Below, piece after piece: positions 26,458-40,347 of a DNA stretch of 64,000 nt. The stretch is from Pelomonas caseinilytica (lineage in GTDB: Bacteria; Pseudomonadota; Gammaproteobacteria; Burkholderiales; Burkholderiaceae_C), in NCBI RefSeq assembly GCF_021353235.1, contig NZ_JAJTWT010000003.1:620001-684000 (forward strand), written 5' to 3'. Below the pieces are notes generated by a model. That model ran no database searches, had not been told where the DNA came from, and saw only the letters and a program-made list of their open reading frames with translations. Positions within the stretch are counted from its first letter, which is position 1; every line of letters begins with the position of its first letter. Both the position numbers and the translations under genes were made by a program.

Positions 26458-27552
26458 ATGCCCGCCACCGACACCGTCCGCATCCCTCTCCCCGACGATC
26501 GCGCCTACGACATCCGCATCGGCTCAGGCCTGCTGGACGAGCCCGCCAGCTGGCAAGGCTTGCCCAAGGCGGCTGCGGCCGTCATCGTCAGCAACGAGAC
26601 GGTTGCGCCGCTGTACGCCGAGCGCCTGCGCGAGCGCCTGCGCAGCGTCTATGCCCGCGTCGACATCGTCGTGCTGCCCGATGGCGAGGCGCACAAGGAC
26701 TGGGCCAGCCTGAATCGCATCTTCGACCACCTGCTCGGCCAGGCGCTGGACCGCAAGACCGTGCTGTTCGCCCTGGGCGGCGGCGTCATCGGCGACATGA
26801 CCGGCTTCGCTGCGGCCGTCTACATGCGCGGCGTCCCGTTCGTCCAGGTACCGACCACATTGCTGGCCCAGGTCGACTCGTCGGTCGGTGGCAAGACGGC
26901 CATCAACCACCCGCTGGGCAAGAACATGCTCGGCGCCTTCTACCAGCCCGAGCGCGTCATCGCCGACCTCGACACGCTGGACAGCCTGCCCGACCGCGAG
27001 CTGCGCGCCGGCCTGGCCGAGGTCATCAAGTACGGGCCCATCGCCGATGCGGGCTTCCTGTGCTGGATCGAGGACAACCTCGATGCCCTGCTCGCGCGCG
27101 ACAAGGCGGTGCTGGGCTACGCGGTGCGGCGCAGTTGCGAGATCAAGGCCGAGGTCGTCGGCCAGGACGAAAAGGAGCAGGGCCTCAGGGCCATCCTGAA
27201 TTTCGGCCACACCATCGGCCATGCCATCGAGTCCGGGATGGGCTATGGCAAGTGGCTGCACGGCGAAGCGGTGGCCTGCGGCATGGTGCTGGCCGCTGAC
27301 CTGTCGAGGCGCTCGGGCCTGGTGCCTGACGGCTTCGTCGAGCGGCTACGGGCGCTCGTCGAACGGGCCGGCCTGCCGACGGCGCCGCCGAAGCTGGGCA
27401 TCGAGCGGTACCTGACGCTGATGCGCGTGGACAAGAAAGCCGAGGCGGGCGCCATCCGCTTCGTGCTGATCGAGGGGCTGGGTCGTGCAGGCCTGCATGC
27501 CGTGCCCGACGCCCGCATCGCCGAGACGCTCGCGGCTCACGGGGCGGCTTGA
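26458..27552 (+). CDS. aroB: 3-dehydroquinate synthase
   Basis: AroB cyclises DAHP to 3-dehydroquinate with NAD and a divalent metal. The 364-residue length is standard. NAD-binding is shown by [20 protein letters not shown], the substrate loop by [17 protein letters not shown], and metal ligands by the Glu of EVIKYG and the histidines of [11 protein letters not shown] and HGEAVACGM. It follows aroK by 62 bases and is followed after 1 base by the dgt-like gene. Confidence 0.95.
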   Translation: MPATDTVRIPLPDDRAYDIRIGSGLLDEPASWQGLPKAAAAVIVSNETVAPLYAERLRERLRSVYARVDIVVLPDGEAHKDWASLNRIFDHLLGQALDRKTVLFALGGGVIGDMTGFAAAVYMRGVPFVQVPTTLLAQVDSSVGGKTAINHPLGKNMLGAFYQPERVIADLDTLDSLPDRELRAGLAEVIKYGPIADAGFLCWIEDNLDALLARDKAVLGYAVRRSCEIKAEVVGQDEKEQGLRAILNFGHTIGHAIESGMGYGKWLHGEAVACGMVLAADLSRRSGLVPDGFVERLRALVERAGLPTAPPKLGIERYLTLMRVDKKAEAGAIRFVLIEGLGRAGLHAVPDARIAETLAAHGAA

Positions 27553-27553
27553 A

Positions 27554-28687
27554 GTGGCGGCGCGCGCGGCCCCTGCGTCGGACCCCGCGCGCAGCCGCGG
27601 GCGCCGGTTGCCCGAGCCGCCGGCCCCGACCCGCAGCGAGTTCCAGCGCGACCGCGACCGCATCATCCACAGCACGGCCTTCCGCCGCCTGGTCTACAAG
27701 ACCCAGGTCTTCCTCAACCACGAGGGCGACCTGTTCCGCACGCGGCTCACGCATTCTCTGGAGGTGGCCCAGCTCGGCCGCTCCATCGCCCGCAGCCTCG
27801 GGCTGGACGAGGACCTGGTCGAGGCGATCGCCTTGGCCCACGACCTGGGGCACACGCCCTTCGGCCATGCGGGCCAGGACGTGCTGGACGACTGCATGCA
27901 TGAGCACGGCGGCTTCGAGCACAACCTGCAGTCCCTGCGCGTCGTCGACCACCTGGAGCAGCGCTACCCGGACTTTGACGGCCTCAACCTCTGCTTCGAA
28001 ACCCGCGAGGGCATCCTCAAGCACTGTTCGCGTCGCCACGCGGTCGTCATCGAGGCGATCGAGCCGGGCGGGATCGCGACACGCTTCATCCACGGCGGGC
28101 AACCCAGCCTCGAGGCCCAGCTCTGCAACCTCGCCGACGAGGTGGCCTACAACGCCCACGACGTGGACGATGGCGTCCGCTCGGGGCTCATCGAGCTGGA
28201 GCAATTGCTTGAAGTGGACCTGGTGCGCGAACACTGGCAATCCGCCCGCGACGCCCACCCGGGGCTGGCCGGCAAGCGGCTGCTGTTCGAGACGATCCGC
28301 CGGATGTTGTCCGCCCAGGTCTACGACATCATCGACGCGACGAGCGCCGCCCTGGCGGAGGCCCGCCCCGCGGATGCGGACGCCGTGCGACACGCGGCCA
28401 AGCCTCTGCTGTGCTTCAGCCCCGAAATGCGCGCCAGGAGCACGGCGCTGAAGCGCTTCCTGTTCGCCAATCTCTACCGGCATCCGCAGGTGCAGTCCAC
28501 GCGTGCCCGGGCCGAACAGGTACTGCGCGATCTCTTCGCCGCCTACACGGCCGACGCCGCCCAGATGCCCGCCGACTTCGCCGACCGCCCGGACCGCGAG
28601 CGGGCCTGCGCCGACTACATCGCCGGCATGACTGACCGATTCGCCATCCGGGAACATCAAAGATTGACGGGCCGATCCCTGTTCTGA
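27554..28687 (+). CDS. dgt: Deoxyguanosinetriphosphate triphosphohydrolase-like protein
   Basis: An HD-domain dNTPase of the Dgt-like family, which hydrolyses dNTPs to nucleoside and triphosphate. The 377-residue protein has the HD ligands in RLTHSLEVAQ and AHDLGHTPFGHAG, plus NLCDE-like NLADEVAYNAHD. The N-terminal SEFQRDRDRIIHSTAFRRL block is also typical. The GTG at 27554 is chosen because it begins 1 base after the aroB stop and gives the usual length; longer frames run back into aroB. The left flank of the transposase element starts 2 bases after its stop. Confidence 0.88.
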   Translation: MAARAAPASDPARSRGRRLPEPPAPTRSEFQRDRDRIIHSTAFRRLVYKTQVFLNHEGDLFRTRLTHSLEVAQLGRSIARSLGLDEDLVEAIALAHDLGHTPFGHAGQDVLDDCMHEHGGFEHNLQSLRVVDHLEQRYPDFDGLNLCFETREGILKHCSRRHAVVIEAIEPGGIATRFIHGGQPSLEAQLCNLADEVAYNAHDVDDGVRSGLIELEQLLEVDLVREHWQSARDAHPGLAGKRLLFETIRRMLSAQVYDIIDATSAALAEARPADADAVRHAAKPLLCFSPEMRARSTALKRFLFANLYRHPQVQSTRARAEQVLRDLFAAYTADAAQMPADFADRPDRERACADYIAGMTDRFAIREHQRLTGRSLF

Positions 28688-28689
28688 AA

Positions 28690-29524
28690 TTGGGGTCGGA
28701 GTCGATTATCCTCGGCTGGCGCCCGCGTCCGGCGCTTGCTACGAGTACCCTCCATGGCCCGCTTGCCCCGGTTGATCCTCCCGGACCAGCCTCATCACGT
28801 CATCCTGCGCGGCAACAACCGCCAGGCCATCTTCTATAGCGACCTCGACCGAGAGCACCTGCTCGCCACGCTGAGGGAGGTCGCCGCGCAGTATGGCGTG
28901 GCCGTCCATGCCTACGTGCTCATGGACAACCACCTGCATTTGCTGGCCACGCCCCCGACCCCTGAGGCCCTCAGCCGCATGATGCAATCGCTCGGCCGGC
29001 GCTATGTCGGCTGGTTCAATGCTCGCCATGGCCGCAGCGGCACCTTGTGGGAAGGGCGCTTCCGGGCGGGCCTGATCGAAGGTGAGCGCCACCTGCTGGC
29101 CTGCATGCGCTACATCGAGCTCAATCCCGTGCGAGCGGGACTGTGCGCCGAGGCCTCGGAATGGCCGTGGTCGAGTGCCGCACACCACCTCGGCCTGACG
29201 CGCAGCCCCGTCGTCATCGAACACCCCATGTATTGGTCTCTCGGCAACACGCCCTTCGAGCGCGAGCATGCCTACCGTGAGTTCCTCGCACAGGGCGTGC
29301 CCTCGTCTGAACAGGCTCAGTTCACGGACTCGGCACTTCGAGGGCGGCCGGTGGGAAGCGAGAGTTTCCTGCAGCCCTTGTCCGCCGAGCACGCCAAGGT
29401 GGTGGTGCGGCGGCCCCGGGGGCGGCCGTGCAAGCCGTCATCGCCGCCTTCATAGACGTTTGACTATGGCCCCATTTACTTTGGAGTCGGTCTGTTGAAT
29501 GGAATAATTCGACTCTGACCCCAT
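28690..29524. mobile_element. RAYT transposase unit with REP-like flanking motifs
   Basis: The transposase gene is bracketed by copies of the motif TGGGGTCxGAGTCGA. One copy is at 28691-28704 in plus orientation. Copies in minus orientation lie at 29462-29474 (two mismatches) and 29509-29522, and a partial plus copy lies at 29481-29490. The outermost pair forms imperfect terminal inverted repeats of about 22 bases. The unit fills exactly the space between dgt and gltB. Confidence 0.7.
28754..29455 (+). CDS. REP-associated tyrosine transposase (Y1 family)
   Basis: A single-strand DNA transposase/nickase related to IS200/IS605 TnpA but usually domesticated and present once per REP family. The 233-residue protein shows HHVILRGNNRQAIF (14-27), the HUH metal motif H60-L-H62 in MDNHLHLL, and the candidate catalytic Tyr84 in GRRYVGWFN. 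The RAYT-type block GTLWEGRFRAGLI and MRYIELNPVRAGL follow. The Pro/Arg-rich tail (RRPRGRPCKPS) could bind DNA. All motifs look intact, so it may be active. Confidence 0.9.
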   Translation: MARLPRLILPDQPHHVILRGNNRQAIFYSDLDREHLLATLREVAAQYGVAVHAYVLMDNHLHLLATPPTPEALSRMMQSLGRRYVGWFNARHGRSGTLWEGRFRAGLIEGERHLLACMRYIELNPVRAGLCAEASEWPWSSAAHHLGLTRSPVVIEHPMYWSLGNTPFEREHAYREFLAQGVPSSEQAQFTDSALRGRPVGSESFLQPLSAEHAKVVVRRPRGRPCKPSSPPS

Positions 29525-29592
29525 ATTAATGAAGTTGCCGCATTTGTTGCGGTGCAGTACCCTCCAGGTCTGTCGAGTTCCAGGAGGGCGCC

Positions 29593-34350
<4,758 letters not shown>

Positions 34351-34361
34351 GGAGCATCGCC

Positions 34362-35837
34362 GTGGGAAAAGTCACCGGCTTCATGGAGTACGAGCGTCTG
34401 GAAGAGGGCTACGAGCCCGTCGCCGCTCGCGTCAAGAACTACAAGGAATTCGTCATCGGGCTGAACGTCGAGCAGGCCAAGCAGCAGGGCGCGCGCTGCA
34501 TGGACTGCGGCACGCCGTTCTGCAACAACGGCTGCCCGGTCAACAACATCATCCCGGACTTCAATGACCTGGTTTACAAGGGCCGTCCCGAGGACTGGAA
34601 GCAGGCCATCACGGTACTGCACAGCACCAACAACTTCCCCGAGTTCACGGGCCGCATCTGCCCCGCACCCTGCGAGGCGGCCTGCACGCTGAACGTCAAC
34701 GATGACGCGGTGGGCATCAAGTCCATCGAGCACGCCATCATCGACCGCGCCTGGGCCGAAGGCTGGGTGCTCCCGCAGCCGCCCAAGGCCAAGACCGGCA
34801 AGACCGTCGCCGTCGTCGGCTCCGGCCCCGCGGGCCTGGCCGCCGCCCAGCAACTGGCGCGCGCGGGCCACAGCGTCACGGTGTTCGAGAAGAACGACCG
34901 TGTCGGCGGCCTGCTGCGTTATGGCATCCCGGACTTCAAGATGGAGAAGTCCCACATCGACCGCCGTGTCGAGCAGATGAAGGCCGAGGGTGTCGAGTTC
35001 CGCACCGGCGTGCTCGTTGGTGCGATGCCCGAGGGCAGCAAGGTCACCAACTGGGCCAAGGAGACCATCTCGGCCGACGAGTTGAAGGCGCAGTTCGATG
35101 CCGTGGTGCTGACCGGCGGCGCCGAGCAGTCGCGCGACCTGCCCGTGCCGGGCCGGGAACTCTCCGGCGTGCACTTCGCGATGGAGTTCCTGCCGCAGCA
35201 GAACAAGGTGAACGCGGGCGACAAGCTCAAGGCCCAATTGCGCGCCGACGGCAAGCACGTCATCGTCATCGGCGGCGGCGACACCGGCAGCGACTGCGTG
35301 GGCACAAGCAACCGCCATGGCGCCAAGAGCGTGACGCAGTTCGAGCTGCTGCCCCAGCCGCCCGAAGTGGAAGACCGGCCGCTGACCTGGCCCTACTGGC
35401 CCATCAAGCTGCGCACCTCGTCCAGCCACGAGGAGGGCTGCGATCGCGAGTTCGCCATCGCCACCAAGGAGTTCATCGGCGAGAAGGGCAAGCTCACCGG
35501 CGTCAAGACCGTGCGACTGCAATGGCAGGGCGGCAAGATGACCGAGATCGAAGGCAGCGAGCAGATCTTGAAGGCCGACCTGGCCCTGCTGGCCATGGGC
35601 TTCGTGTCGCCGGTGGCGTCGGTGCTCGAGGCCTTCGGCGTGGACAAGGACGCGCGTGGCAACGGCAAGGCCTCGACCGAGGGCGCGAACGCCTACCGCA
35701 CCAACGTCGACAAGGTCTTCGCGGCCGGCGACATGCGCCGCGGCCAGAGCCTCGTCGTCTGGGCCATCCGCGAAGGCCGCCAGGCCGCCAAGGCGGTGGA
35801 CGAATACCTGATGGGGGCGAGCTGCCTGCCGCGCTGA
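34362..35837 (+). CDS. gltD: Glutamate synthase (NADPH) small subunit
   Basis: GltD oxidises NADPH and passes electrons through FAD and 4Fe-4S clusters to GltB. The 491-residue protein begins at a GTG 6 bases after GAGGAG. N-terminal cluster cysteines are in [14 protein letters not shown] and in CPAPCEAAC. The FAD site is [11 protein letters not shown], the NADPH site is [11 protein letters not shown], and the C-terminal FAD motif is [14 protein letters not shown]. It is cotranscribed with gltB and followed by a strong terminator. Confidence 0.97.
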   Translation: MGKVTGFMEYERLEEGYEPVAARVKNYKEFVIGLNVEQAKQQGARCMDCGTPFCNNGCPVNNIIPDFNDLVYKGRPEDWKQAITVLHSTNNFPEFTGRICPAPCEAACTLNVNDDAVGIKSIEHAIIDRAWAEGWVLPQPPKAKTGKTVAVVGSGPAGLAAAQQLARAGHSVTVFEKNDRVGGLLRYGIPDFKMEKSHIDRRVEQMKAEGVEFRTGVLVGAMPEGSKVTNWAKETISADELKAQFDAVVLTGGAEQSRDLPVPGRELSGVHFAMEFLPQQNKVNAGDKLKAQLRADGKHVIVIGGGDTGSDCVGTSNRHGAKSVTQFELLPQPPEVEDRPLTWPYWPIKLRTSSSHEEGCDREFAIATKEFIGEKGKLTGVKTVRLQWQGGKMTEIEGSEQILKADLALLAMGFVSPVASVLEAFGVDKDARGNGKASTEGANAYRTNVDKVFAAGDMRRGQSLVVWAIREGRQAAKAVDEYLMGASCLPR

Positions 35838-35852
35838 TCACGCTGCCTGAAC

Positions 35853-35887
35853 GACGAAAGCCGCCCTCGGGCGGCTTTCGTCTTTTG
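35853..35887. terminator. Terminator between gltD and pilY1 (convergent)
   Basis: A 13-bp perfect stem GACGAAAGCCGCC/GGCGGCTTTCGTC (35853-35865 and 35870-35882) with CTCG loop and a T-run after it on the plus strand. It ends gltBD and may also slow the convergent pilin operon. Confidence 0.85.
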
Positions 35888-35901
35888 GGGGCTCTGAAGC
35901 C

Positions 35902-38900
35902 TCAGTTCCGGATGACGATCTCGCGCCAGTTCAGGCGCTGCAGGCCGATGGCTCCGGGCGGCGTCACTTCCTGGCCGCCAGTCCGTCCCTTGTCGTCGCC
36001 GTAGACGACGCGAACCTTGGTGGGGTCGCTGCCGGTCGGCGGGTCGGCAATGATCTGCACGTCGACGACGACGCCATCGGGCGGGCTGACGTAGCACGAC
36101 GAGCTGGCGCCCTTGAGCGCGCAGGACCCCGAGCCCAGGTCGATGGCGAAGACACGGCTGTTGCCGTTGGGCGAGCAGGCGTCGCCTGAGCTGGGCGCCG
36201 TGGCCGCGAACGACACGATGCCGTAGTAGGACACGGGATCCGACAGCACGCGCCAGCCAGGCCCGCCCGCCGAGACGCCCAGGTCCAGATACCAGCCCAC
36301 CTGGGTGCGCAGATCCAGCGTGATCTTGGTGCTCAGGTCGGTCAGCTGGCGCATGTTCGTCACGGTGAACGGGAAGCTGAGCCCCGAGGGCAGGTCGGCC
36401 GCCGTGCTGAAGAAGGCGTTGGTGCCATCCAGGATGGCGAAGAAGCGCTGCGCCTGGGAGCTGTTCAGGTCGCTGGAGTCCAACAGGCGGCCCGTGCCGA
36501 CGGTGATGTAACGCCGGTTGGTGCCAGGTTGCACCACGGGCAGTGGCTTGCTGGTGATGGGCAGCGCATTGCCGTCCGAGCCCGTCAGCGTGGCCAGCTT
36601 GAGCGGTGCCGGGTAGCCGGACGAACCGGTCACGTCCAGCCGCCACAGGTTGCCCATCAGGTCGCCGCCGTAGATGGCATCGGCAACGCCTTCGCTGAGG
36701 TCGATGATGAAGGCATTGAGGTGGGCCAGGCCCATCTGGTTGCTCGCCGAGCAGGTGTCGCAGTCGACGGCGACCTTCTCCAGCAGCGCCCCGGTACGCG
36801 GGTTGATGAAGAAGAAGTAGCCGCGGCCGTTGCTGTTGTTGTAGCCCGAAGCGGCCACGACGACCCAGCCGTACTTGCGTGTCCGCACCACGACCGGTTG
36901 AGCGTAGGTGTAGCCCAGGTCCGCGTCGGTGAATTCCCACAGCACCTTCTGCGCCGCGGTTGCCTCGTTGGTGACGGAGGCGGGGTTGGTGACGTCCAGT
37001 GCGTAGATGGCCTTGCCCCCCTTGCCCAGCCCTCCCACCAGCAGCGTGCGCCAGTCCGTGCCGCTGCCGCCGGCGGTGCGGCCCAGGTCGACGTCCACGG
37101 CCATCGGTGTCGCGTCCACCAGGAAGTGGTGGGTGAAGTCGGGCTTGCCGACCGAGGCCAGCCCGTTGACGTTGGGCGTCGACGTCGGACCGTTGAAGAG
37201 CGTGCCTGGCACATAGGCGAAGACCTCACGGCCCGCCGTGGTGCCTGTCAGGTTGCCGTCGATGGCGTGCAGCATGCCGGTGTTCGTGCCGGCATACACC
37301 ATCGGGGTGCGGCTGGCATAGGTGGTCTTGAAGCTGTCGTAGCCAGGGTTGCTCACGGCCGAGTAGGGCGCCGAAGGCGGCCCGACCGGCCGAACCTTGG
37401 CATTGACGATGTCGCCGACCAGGGTCGCTCGGTCGCGGTAGGCGCGGGTGGAGTTGCTCGCCGTCGAGGAGCGTTCGTTCGTGCGGTCGCCGCGGAGGTA
37501 GTTGAGATAGTTCACCGAATCGTCGCCGGTGACGTAGTCGGTGTTCAGCAGCGACAGCTGTGTCGACGAGATGCTGGTGCTGCGCAGCGGCACGCCGGCG
37601 CGTGTCGAGGTGTTGTAGGTGACGATGTTGCGCCCGCCGTCCCAGCCGGTGCCGGCCGCCTGGACAGCCAGCTTGTCGGAGAAGTTCCAGCGCGTGTCCA
37701 GGTTGGGCTTGCCGGTGTCCGTGTTGATCGTGGCCAGGCTGGCCACCACGTCGCCCGTCCAGGTCTTGGCGTCGTACTTGGCCGCATAGGACGAAACGCC
37801 GAGCGTGGCGATCTGGGGCACCGAAGTGACGAAGGACGTCGAATAGGCGCTCAGCTGGGAGGCGATGCTGGAGAAGGTTTTGGTGAGGCCCGCCACCATC
37901 TGGTCCGCACGGGCGGCGGTGTAGTAGTTGTCCGGCCTCGGATCGCCATTGGGCACGGTGTCCGTGGTGGTGTACCACCAGCTCTTGGTCGAGGCGTCCT
38001 TCTTGAACTGGTCGGCGGTCGCGGTCGAGTCCGAGTAGTTGTCGGGCACCTTGAAGCCGCCGAACTTGGCTGCCAGGTAGAACTGGTTGTTGGCCTTGAA
38101 GGCGCCGTATTCCAGCACGTCCAGCCAATAGGTCTGGATGGTCTGGGTGCCGGGCCAGTCCGGGCGGATATCGCTGATGTTGGCCCAGTAGGCCAGGCCG
38201 GCCATCAGCGCGCCGTTGTTGGTGCAGCAGCCGTTATAGCCCTGGACGGTACCGAGCGAGGTACCCAGGCCCTGCAGGACGCCGACGCGGTTGGTCCAGT
38301 CGACGGTATTCATGGTTGTGTCGTTGCTGACCTCCGCGGGCTTCGCAGGCTCCGATGCGCCAGTGGCGCCGGGCAGGTTGCGGTCGGCATGGGTGTTGAC
38401 GTCGCCGATGCCGAGGATGAAGTTGCGCTGGCAGGAATACTGGATCGGGTCGTCCCAGTTCGTGATGACGGGAAATCCATCGGCCCAGGTCGCCAGGGTG
38501 GCCGCATCGGCGTTGCCTGGCGCGGTCCAGGCTGCCACATTGCCCTTGTTGCGCAGATATCGCTGCGCCGCGTAGTACAGCTCACCCACCGGGTCGTAGG
38601 TCTTGTAGGTGCTGGTGGCGCTGGGGTTGATCTCCCCGAACTTGTTGAGATAGTTCATCACCCCGCTGTTGTTGACCGTCACGCCGAAGGCGGTGGCGTC
38701 GGCGGTGTCGGGGTTGGACAGCATCACGCCCGTGGAGGCGTCCCACTCGGCCTTCGAATTCGCCACCGGCAGGCCGCCCGGCACAGGCATCGAGGGGCCG
38801 ATGAACTTCTGCTTGGCCCTCAACACGCCACCGTCGCGCGTGACGACGTTGTTGGAGATGCGGCTGTCGTTGAGGTAGCCGAAGGCGCTGTAGCGGATCT

Positions 38901-39708
38901 TGTCGGCGTACTGCTGCATCAGCCCGGTCGGCTTGTAGTTGCCGTTGGGATAGAGCGTGCAGTTGCTCTCCATGGCGTCCAGGCCGAGCGAGGTATCGCA
39001 GACCTTGACGCGGATGAAGATCTCGTAGAGCTTGTCGTGTTGGTAGTTCGCGCCGGGGTTGTAGGCCGTGGCCGCGTTGCCGTAGTTGGGGGCCGGCGTG
39101 GTCGTCGCCGACGTCATGAAGCGCATCTTGTTGCCCAGCGCCGCGATGCGCGTGGCGATGCCGGCCGCGTTCGAGAAGGGCGTGGCGCCGGACACCGTGG
39201 CGTTGCCCGAGACGCTGCTGTCGGGGAAATTGTTGGTGCCGCCCTGATTGGTGGCCCAGGCTTTCTCGAGCACCGTCAGTGTCGTCGTGTCGGTGACCCG
39301 GTAGCCACCCGTCAGCGCCCAGCGGAACGGGTCGATGGTCTGCATCGACGCCCAGTTCAGGTAGTTGCCGCTCCACTGACCGGTGCAGGTGCGATTTGGC
39401 GCCTTGGCCACCGGATAGAAGTAGTTGTCGGTGCTGATGCCGTCGGTGTAGCGGTAGGCATAGCACTTCTGTGGATCGAAGTAGCCGATGTAGGTGTTGG
39501 CGGCCGAATAGGTGCCTCGCGGATGGGCGACGCTGTTGGCGGTCGGGAACTCGACGGACAGTGCCAGCGCCAGGTTGCCCGGCACGTTGACGGCGGAAAA
39601 CACCGGCTGGTCGGCCAGGCGGACCTGGGCTGTCGTCGTGGCTGCGATCGACAGCAGGCTGAGGGCTGCGACCACGCTGCGAGCGCTGGCAATGCGGACT
39701 GCGTTCAT
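35902..39708 (-). CDS. pilY1: PilY1-family pilus tip adhesin/assembly factor
   Basis: PilY1 sits at the type IV pilus tip and promotes assembly and adhesion. The 1268-residue protein has a signal peptide ending TTTAQ (near 28). The N-terminal half has many Cys (CYAYRYTDG, CQRNFILGIGDV, YNGCCTNNGALMAGL). The C-terminal beta-propeller starts near 790 (TPMVYAGTNTGMLHAIDG). The calcium loop region near 1000 reads FIIDLSEGVADAIYGGD. It lacks the Asp/Asn spacing of the Pseudomonas calcium site, so calcium control may be absent. It is the last gene of the minor-pilin operon, 31 bases after pilX. Confidence 0.9.
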   Translation of the reverse strand: MNAVRIASARSVVAALSLLSIAATTTAQVRLADQPVFSAVNVPGNLALALSVEFPTANSVAHPRGTYSAANTYIGYFDPQKCYAYRYTDGISTDNYFYPVAKAPNRTCTGQWSGNYLNWASMQTIDPFRWALTGGYRVTDTTTLTVLEKAWATNQGGTNNFPDSSVSGNATVSGATPFSNAAGIATRIAALGNKMRFMTSATTTPAPNYGNAATAYNPGANYQHDKLYEIFIRVKVCDTSLGLDAMESNCTLYPNGNYKPTGLMQQYADKIRYSAFGYLNDSRISNNVVTRDGGVLRAKQKFIGPSMPVPGGLPVANSKAEWDASTGVMLSNPDTADATAFGVTVNNSGVMNYLNKFGEINPSATSTYKTYDPVGELYYAAQRYLRNKGNVAAWTAPGNADAATLATWADGFPVITNWDDPIQYSCQRNFILGIGDVNTHADRNLPGATGASEPAKPAEVSNDTTMNTVDWTNRVGVLQGLGTSLGTVQGYNGCCTNNGALMAGLAYWANISDIRPDWPGTQTIQTYWLDVLEYGAFKANNQFYLAAKFGGFKVPDNYSDSTATADQFKKDASTKSWWYTTTDTVPNGDPRPDNYYTAARADQMVAGLTKTFSSIASQLSAYSTSFVTSVPQIATLGVSSYAAKYDAKTWTGDVVASLATINTDTGKPNLDTRWNFSDKLAVQAAGTGWDGGRNIVTYNTSTRAGVPLRSTSISSTQLSLLNTDYVTGDDSVNYLNYLRGDRTNERSSTASNSTRAYRDRATLVGDIVNAKVRPVGPPSAPYSAVSNPGYDSFKTTYASRTPMVYAGTNTGMLHAIDGNLTGTTAGREVFAYVPGTLFNGPTSTPNVNGLASVGKPDFTHHFLVDATPMAVDVDLGRTAGGSGTDWRTLLVGGLGKGGKAIYALDVTNPASVTNEATAAQKVLWEFTDADLGYTYAQPVVVRTRKYGWVVVAASGYNNSNGRGYFFFINPRTGALLEKVAVDCDTCSASNQMGLAHLNAFIIDLSEGVADAIYGGDLMGNLWRLDVTGSSGYPAPLKLATLTGSDGNALPITSKPLPVVQPGTNRRYITVGTGRLLDSSDLNSSQAQRFFAILDGTNAFFSTAADLPSGLSFPFTVTNMRQLTDLSTKITLDLRTQVGWYLDLGVSAGGPGWRVLSDPVSYYGIVSFAATAPSSGDACSPNGNSRVFAIDLGSGSCALKGASSSCYVSPPDGVVVDVQIIADPPTGSDPTKVRVVYGDDKGRTGGQEVTPPGAIGLQRLNWREIVIRN

Positions 39709-39739
39709 GATTGACCTCGACGCGCCTTGGGGCGGTGTC

Positions 39740-40342
39740 TCAATTGGTGGTGAACGTGGACTGGAAGAACGACACCGTGTTGCGCGGGCCGGTCACTTTC
39801 AGCGTCATGCGGAAGATCGCCTGCGCGGGCGGGGACGGCTTGGGCGCCTCGTTCGATGCCCCACCGAAGACCTGTTGGTTGGCCATGGTGCAGGTGCTGG
39901 GCGTGCAAGGCCCCGCGGTCGTCGCCATGCGGTCGATCACGTAGCGGATCTTGACGCGCATTACATCCACGGAGATGTCGGGTGCGCTGCCGACGGCCGC
40001 GAAGGCGGCGTCATTCAGCAACGCGGTCGGGATGCCCTGGGCATTGGTGGGCAGCAGGGTGGCGCTGTAGTTGGCCGACTTCATATCGGCATTGCGGGCG
40101 GCTTCGGTGGACAGCGCGCCGCCAGCGCGCACGGCCTGCATGGCCAATTGAATCGCCCGCTCGCCCTGGTTGGTGAGGTCGCGCTTGAAGCCGATGTTGC
40201 CCAGCGTGAACTGGCTGCTGCTCACGGAGCGCGAAATGGCCACCGCACCGATCATGAGGATGACCAGCGTGATGAGGGCGAAGACCAGGACGATGCCGCG
40301 CTGCTGGCGCCGGTGCGGAGATGGGGCGCAGTGGTGTTTCAT
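39740..40342 (-). CDS. pilX: Minor pilin-associated protein PilX
   Basis: PilX belongs to the minor pilin set that primes pilus assembly with PilV, PilW, FimT/FimU and PilY1. The 200-residue protein has a basic leader (HHCAPSPHRRQQRG) followed by the PilX-type helix IVLVFALITLVILMIGAVAI. This lacks the Glu5 of ordinary pilins, as PilX/GspK-type subunits often do. A cysteine pair CTPSTC near 145-150 suggests a small disulfide loop. It lies 5 bases after pilW. Confidence 0.85.
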   Translation of the reverse strand: MKHHCAPSPHRRQQRGIVLVFALITLVILMIGAVAISRSVSSSQFTLGNIGFKRDLTNQGERAIQLAMQAVRAGGALSTEAARNADMKSANYSATLLPTNAQGIPTALLNDAAFAAVGSAPDISVDVMRVKIRYVIDRMATTAGPCTPSTCTMANQQVFGGASNEAPKPSPPAQAIFRMTLKVTGPRNTVSFFQSTFTTN

Positions 40343-40347
40343 GGCGG

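Noticed and set aside
36529-39714. A 1061-codon frame opposite pilY1.
   Set aside because: Composition is Val/Gly/Arg/His-rich without motifs; it is the codon mirror of PilY1, whose signal peptide and domains are clear.
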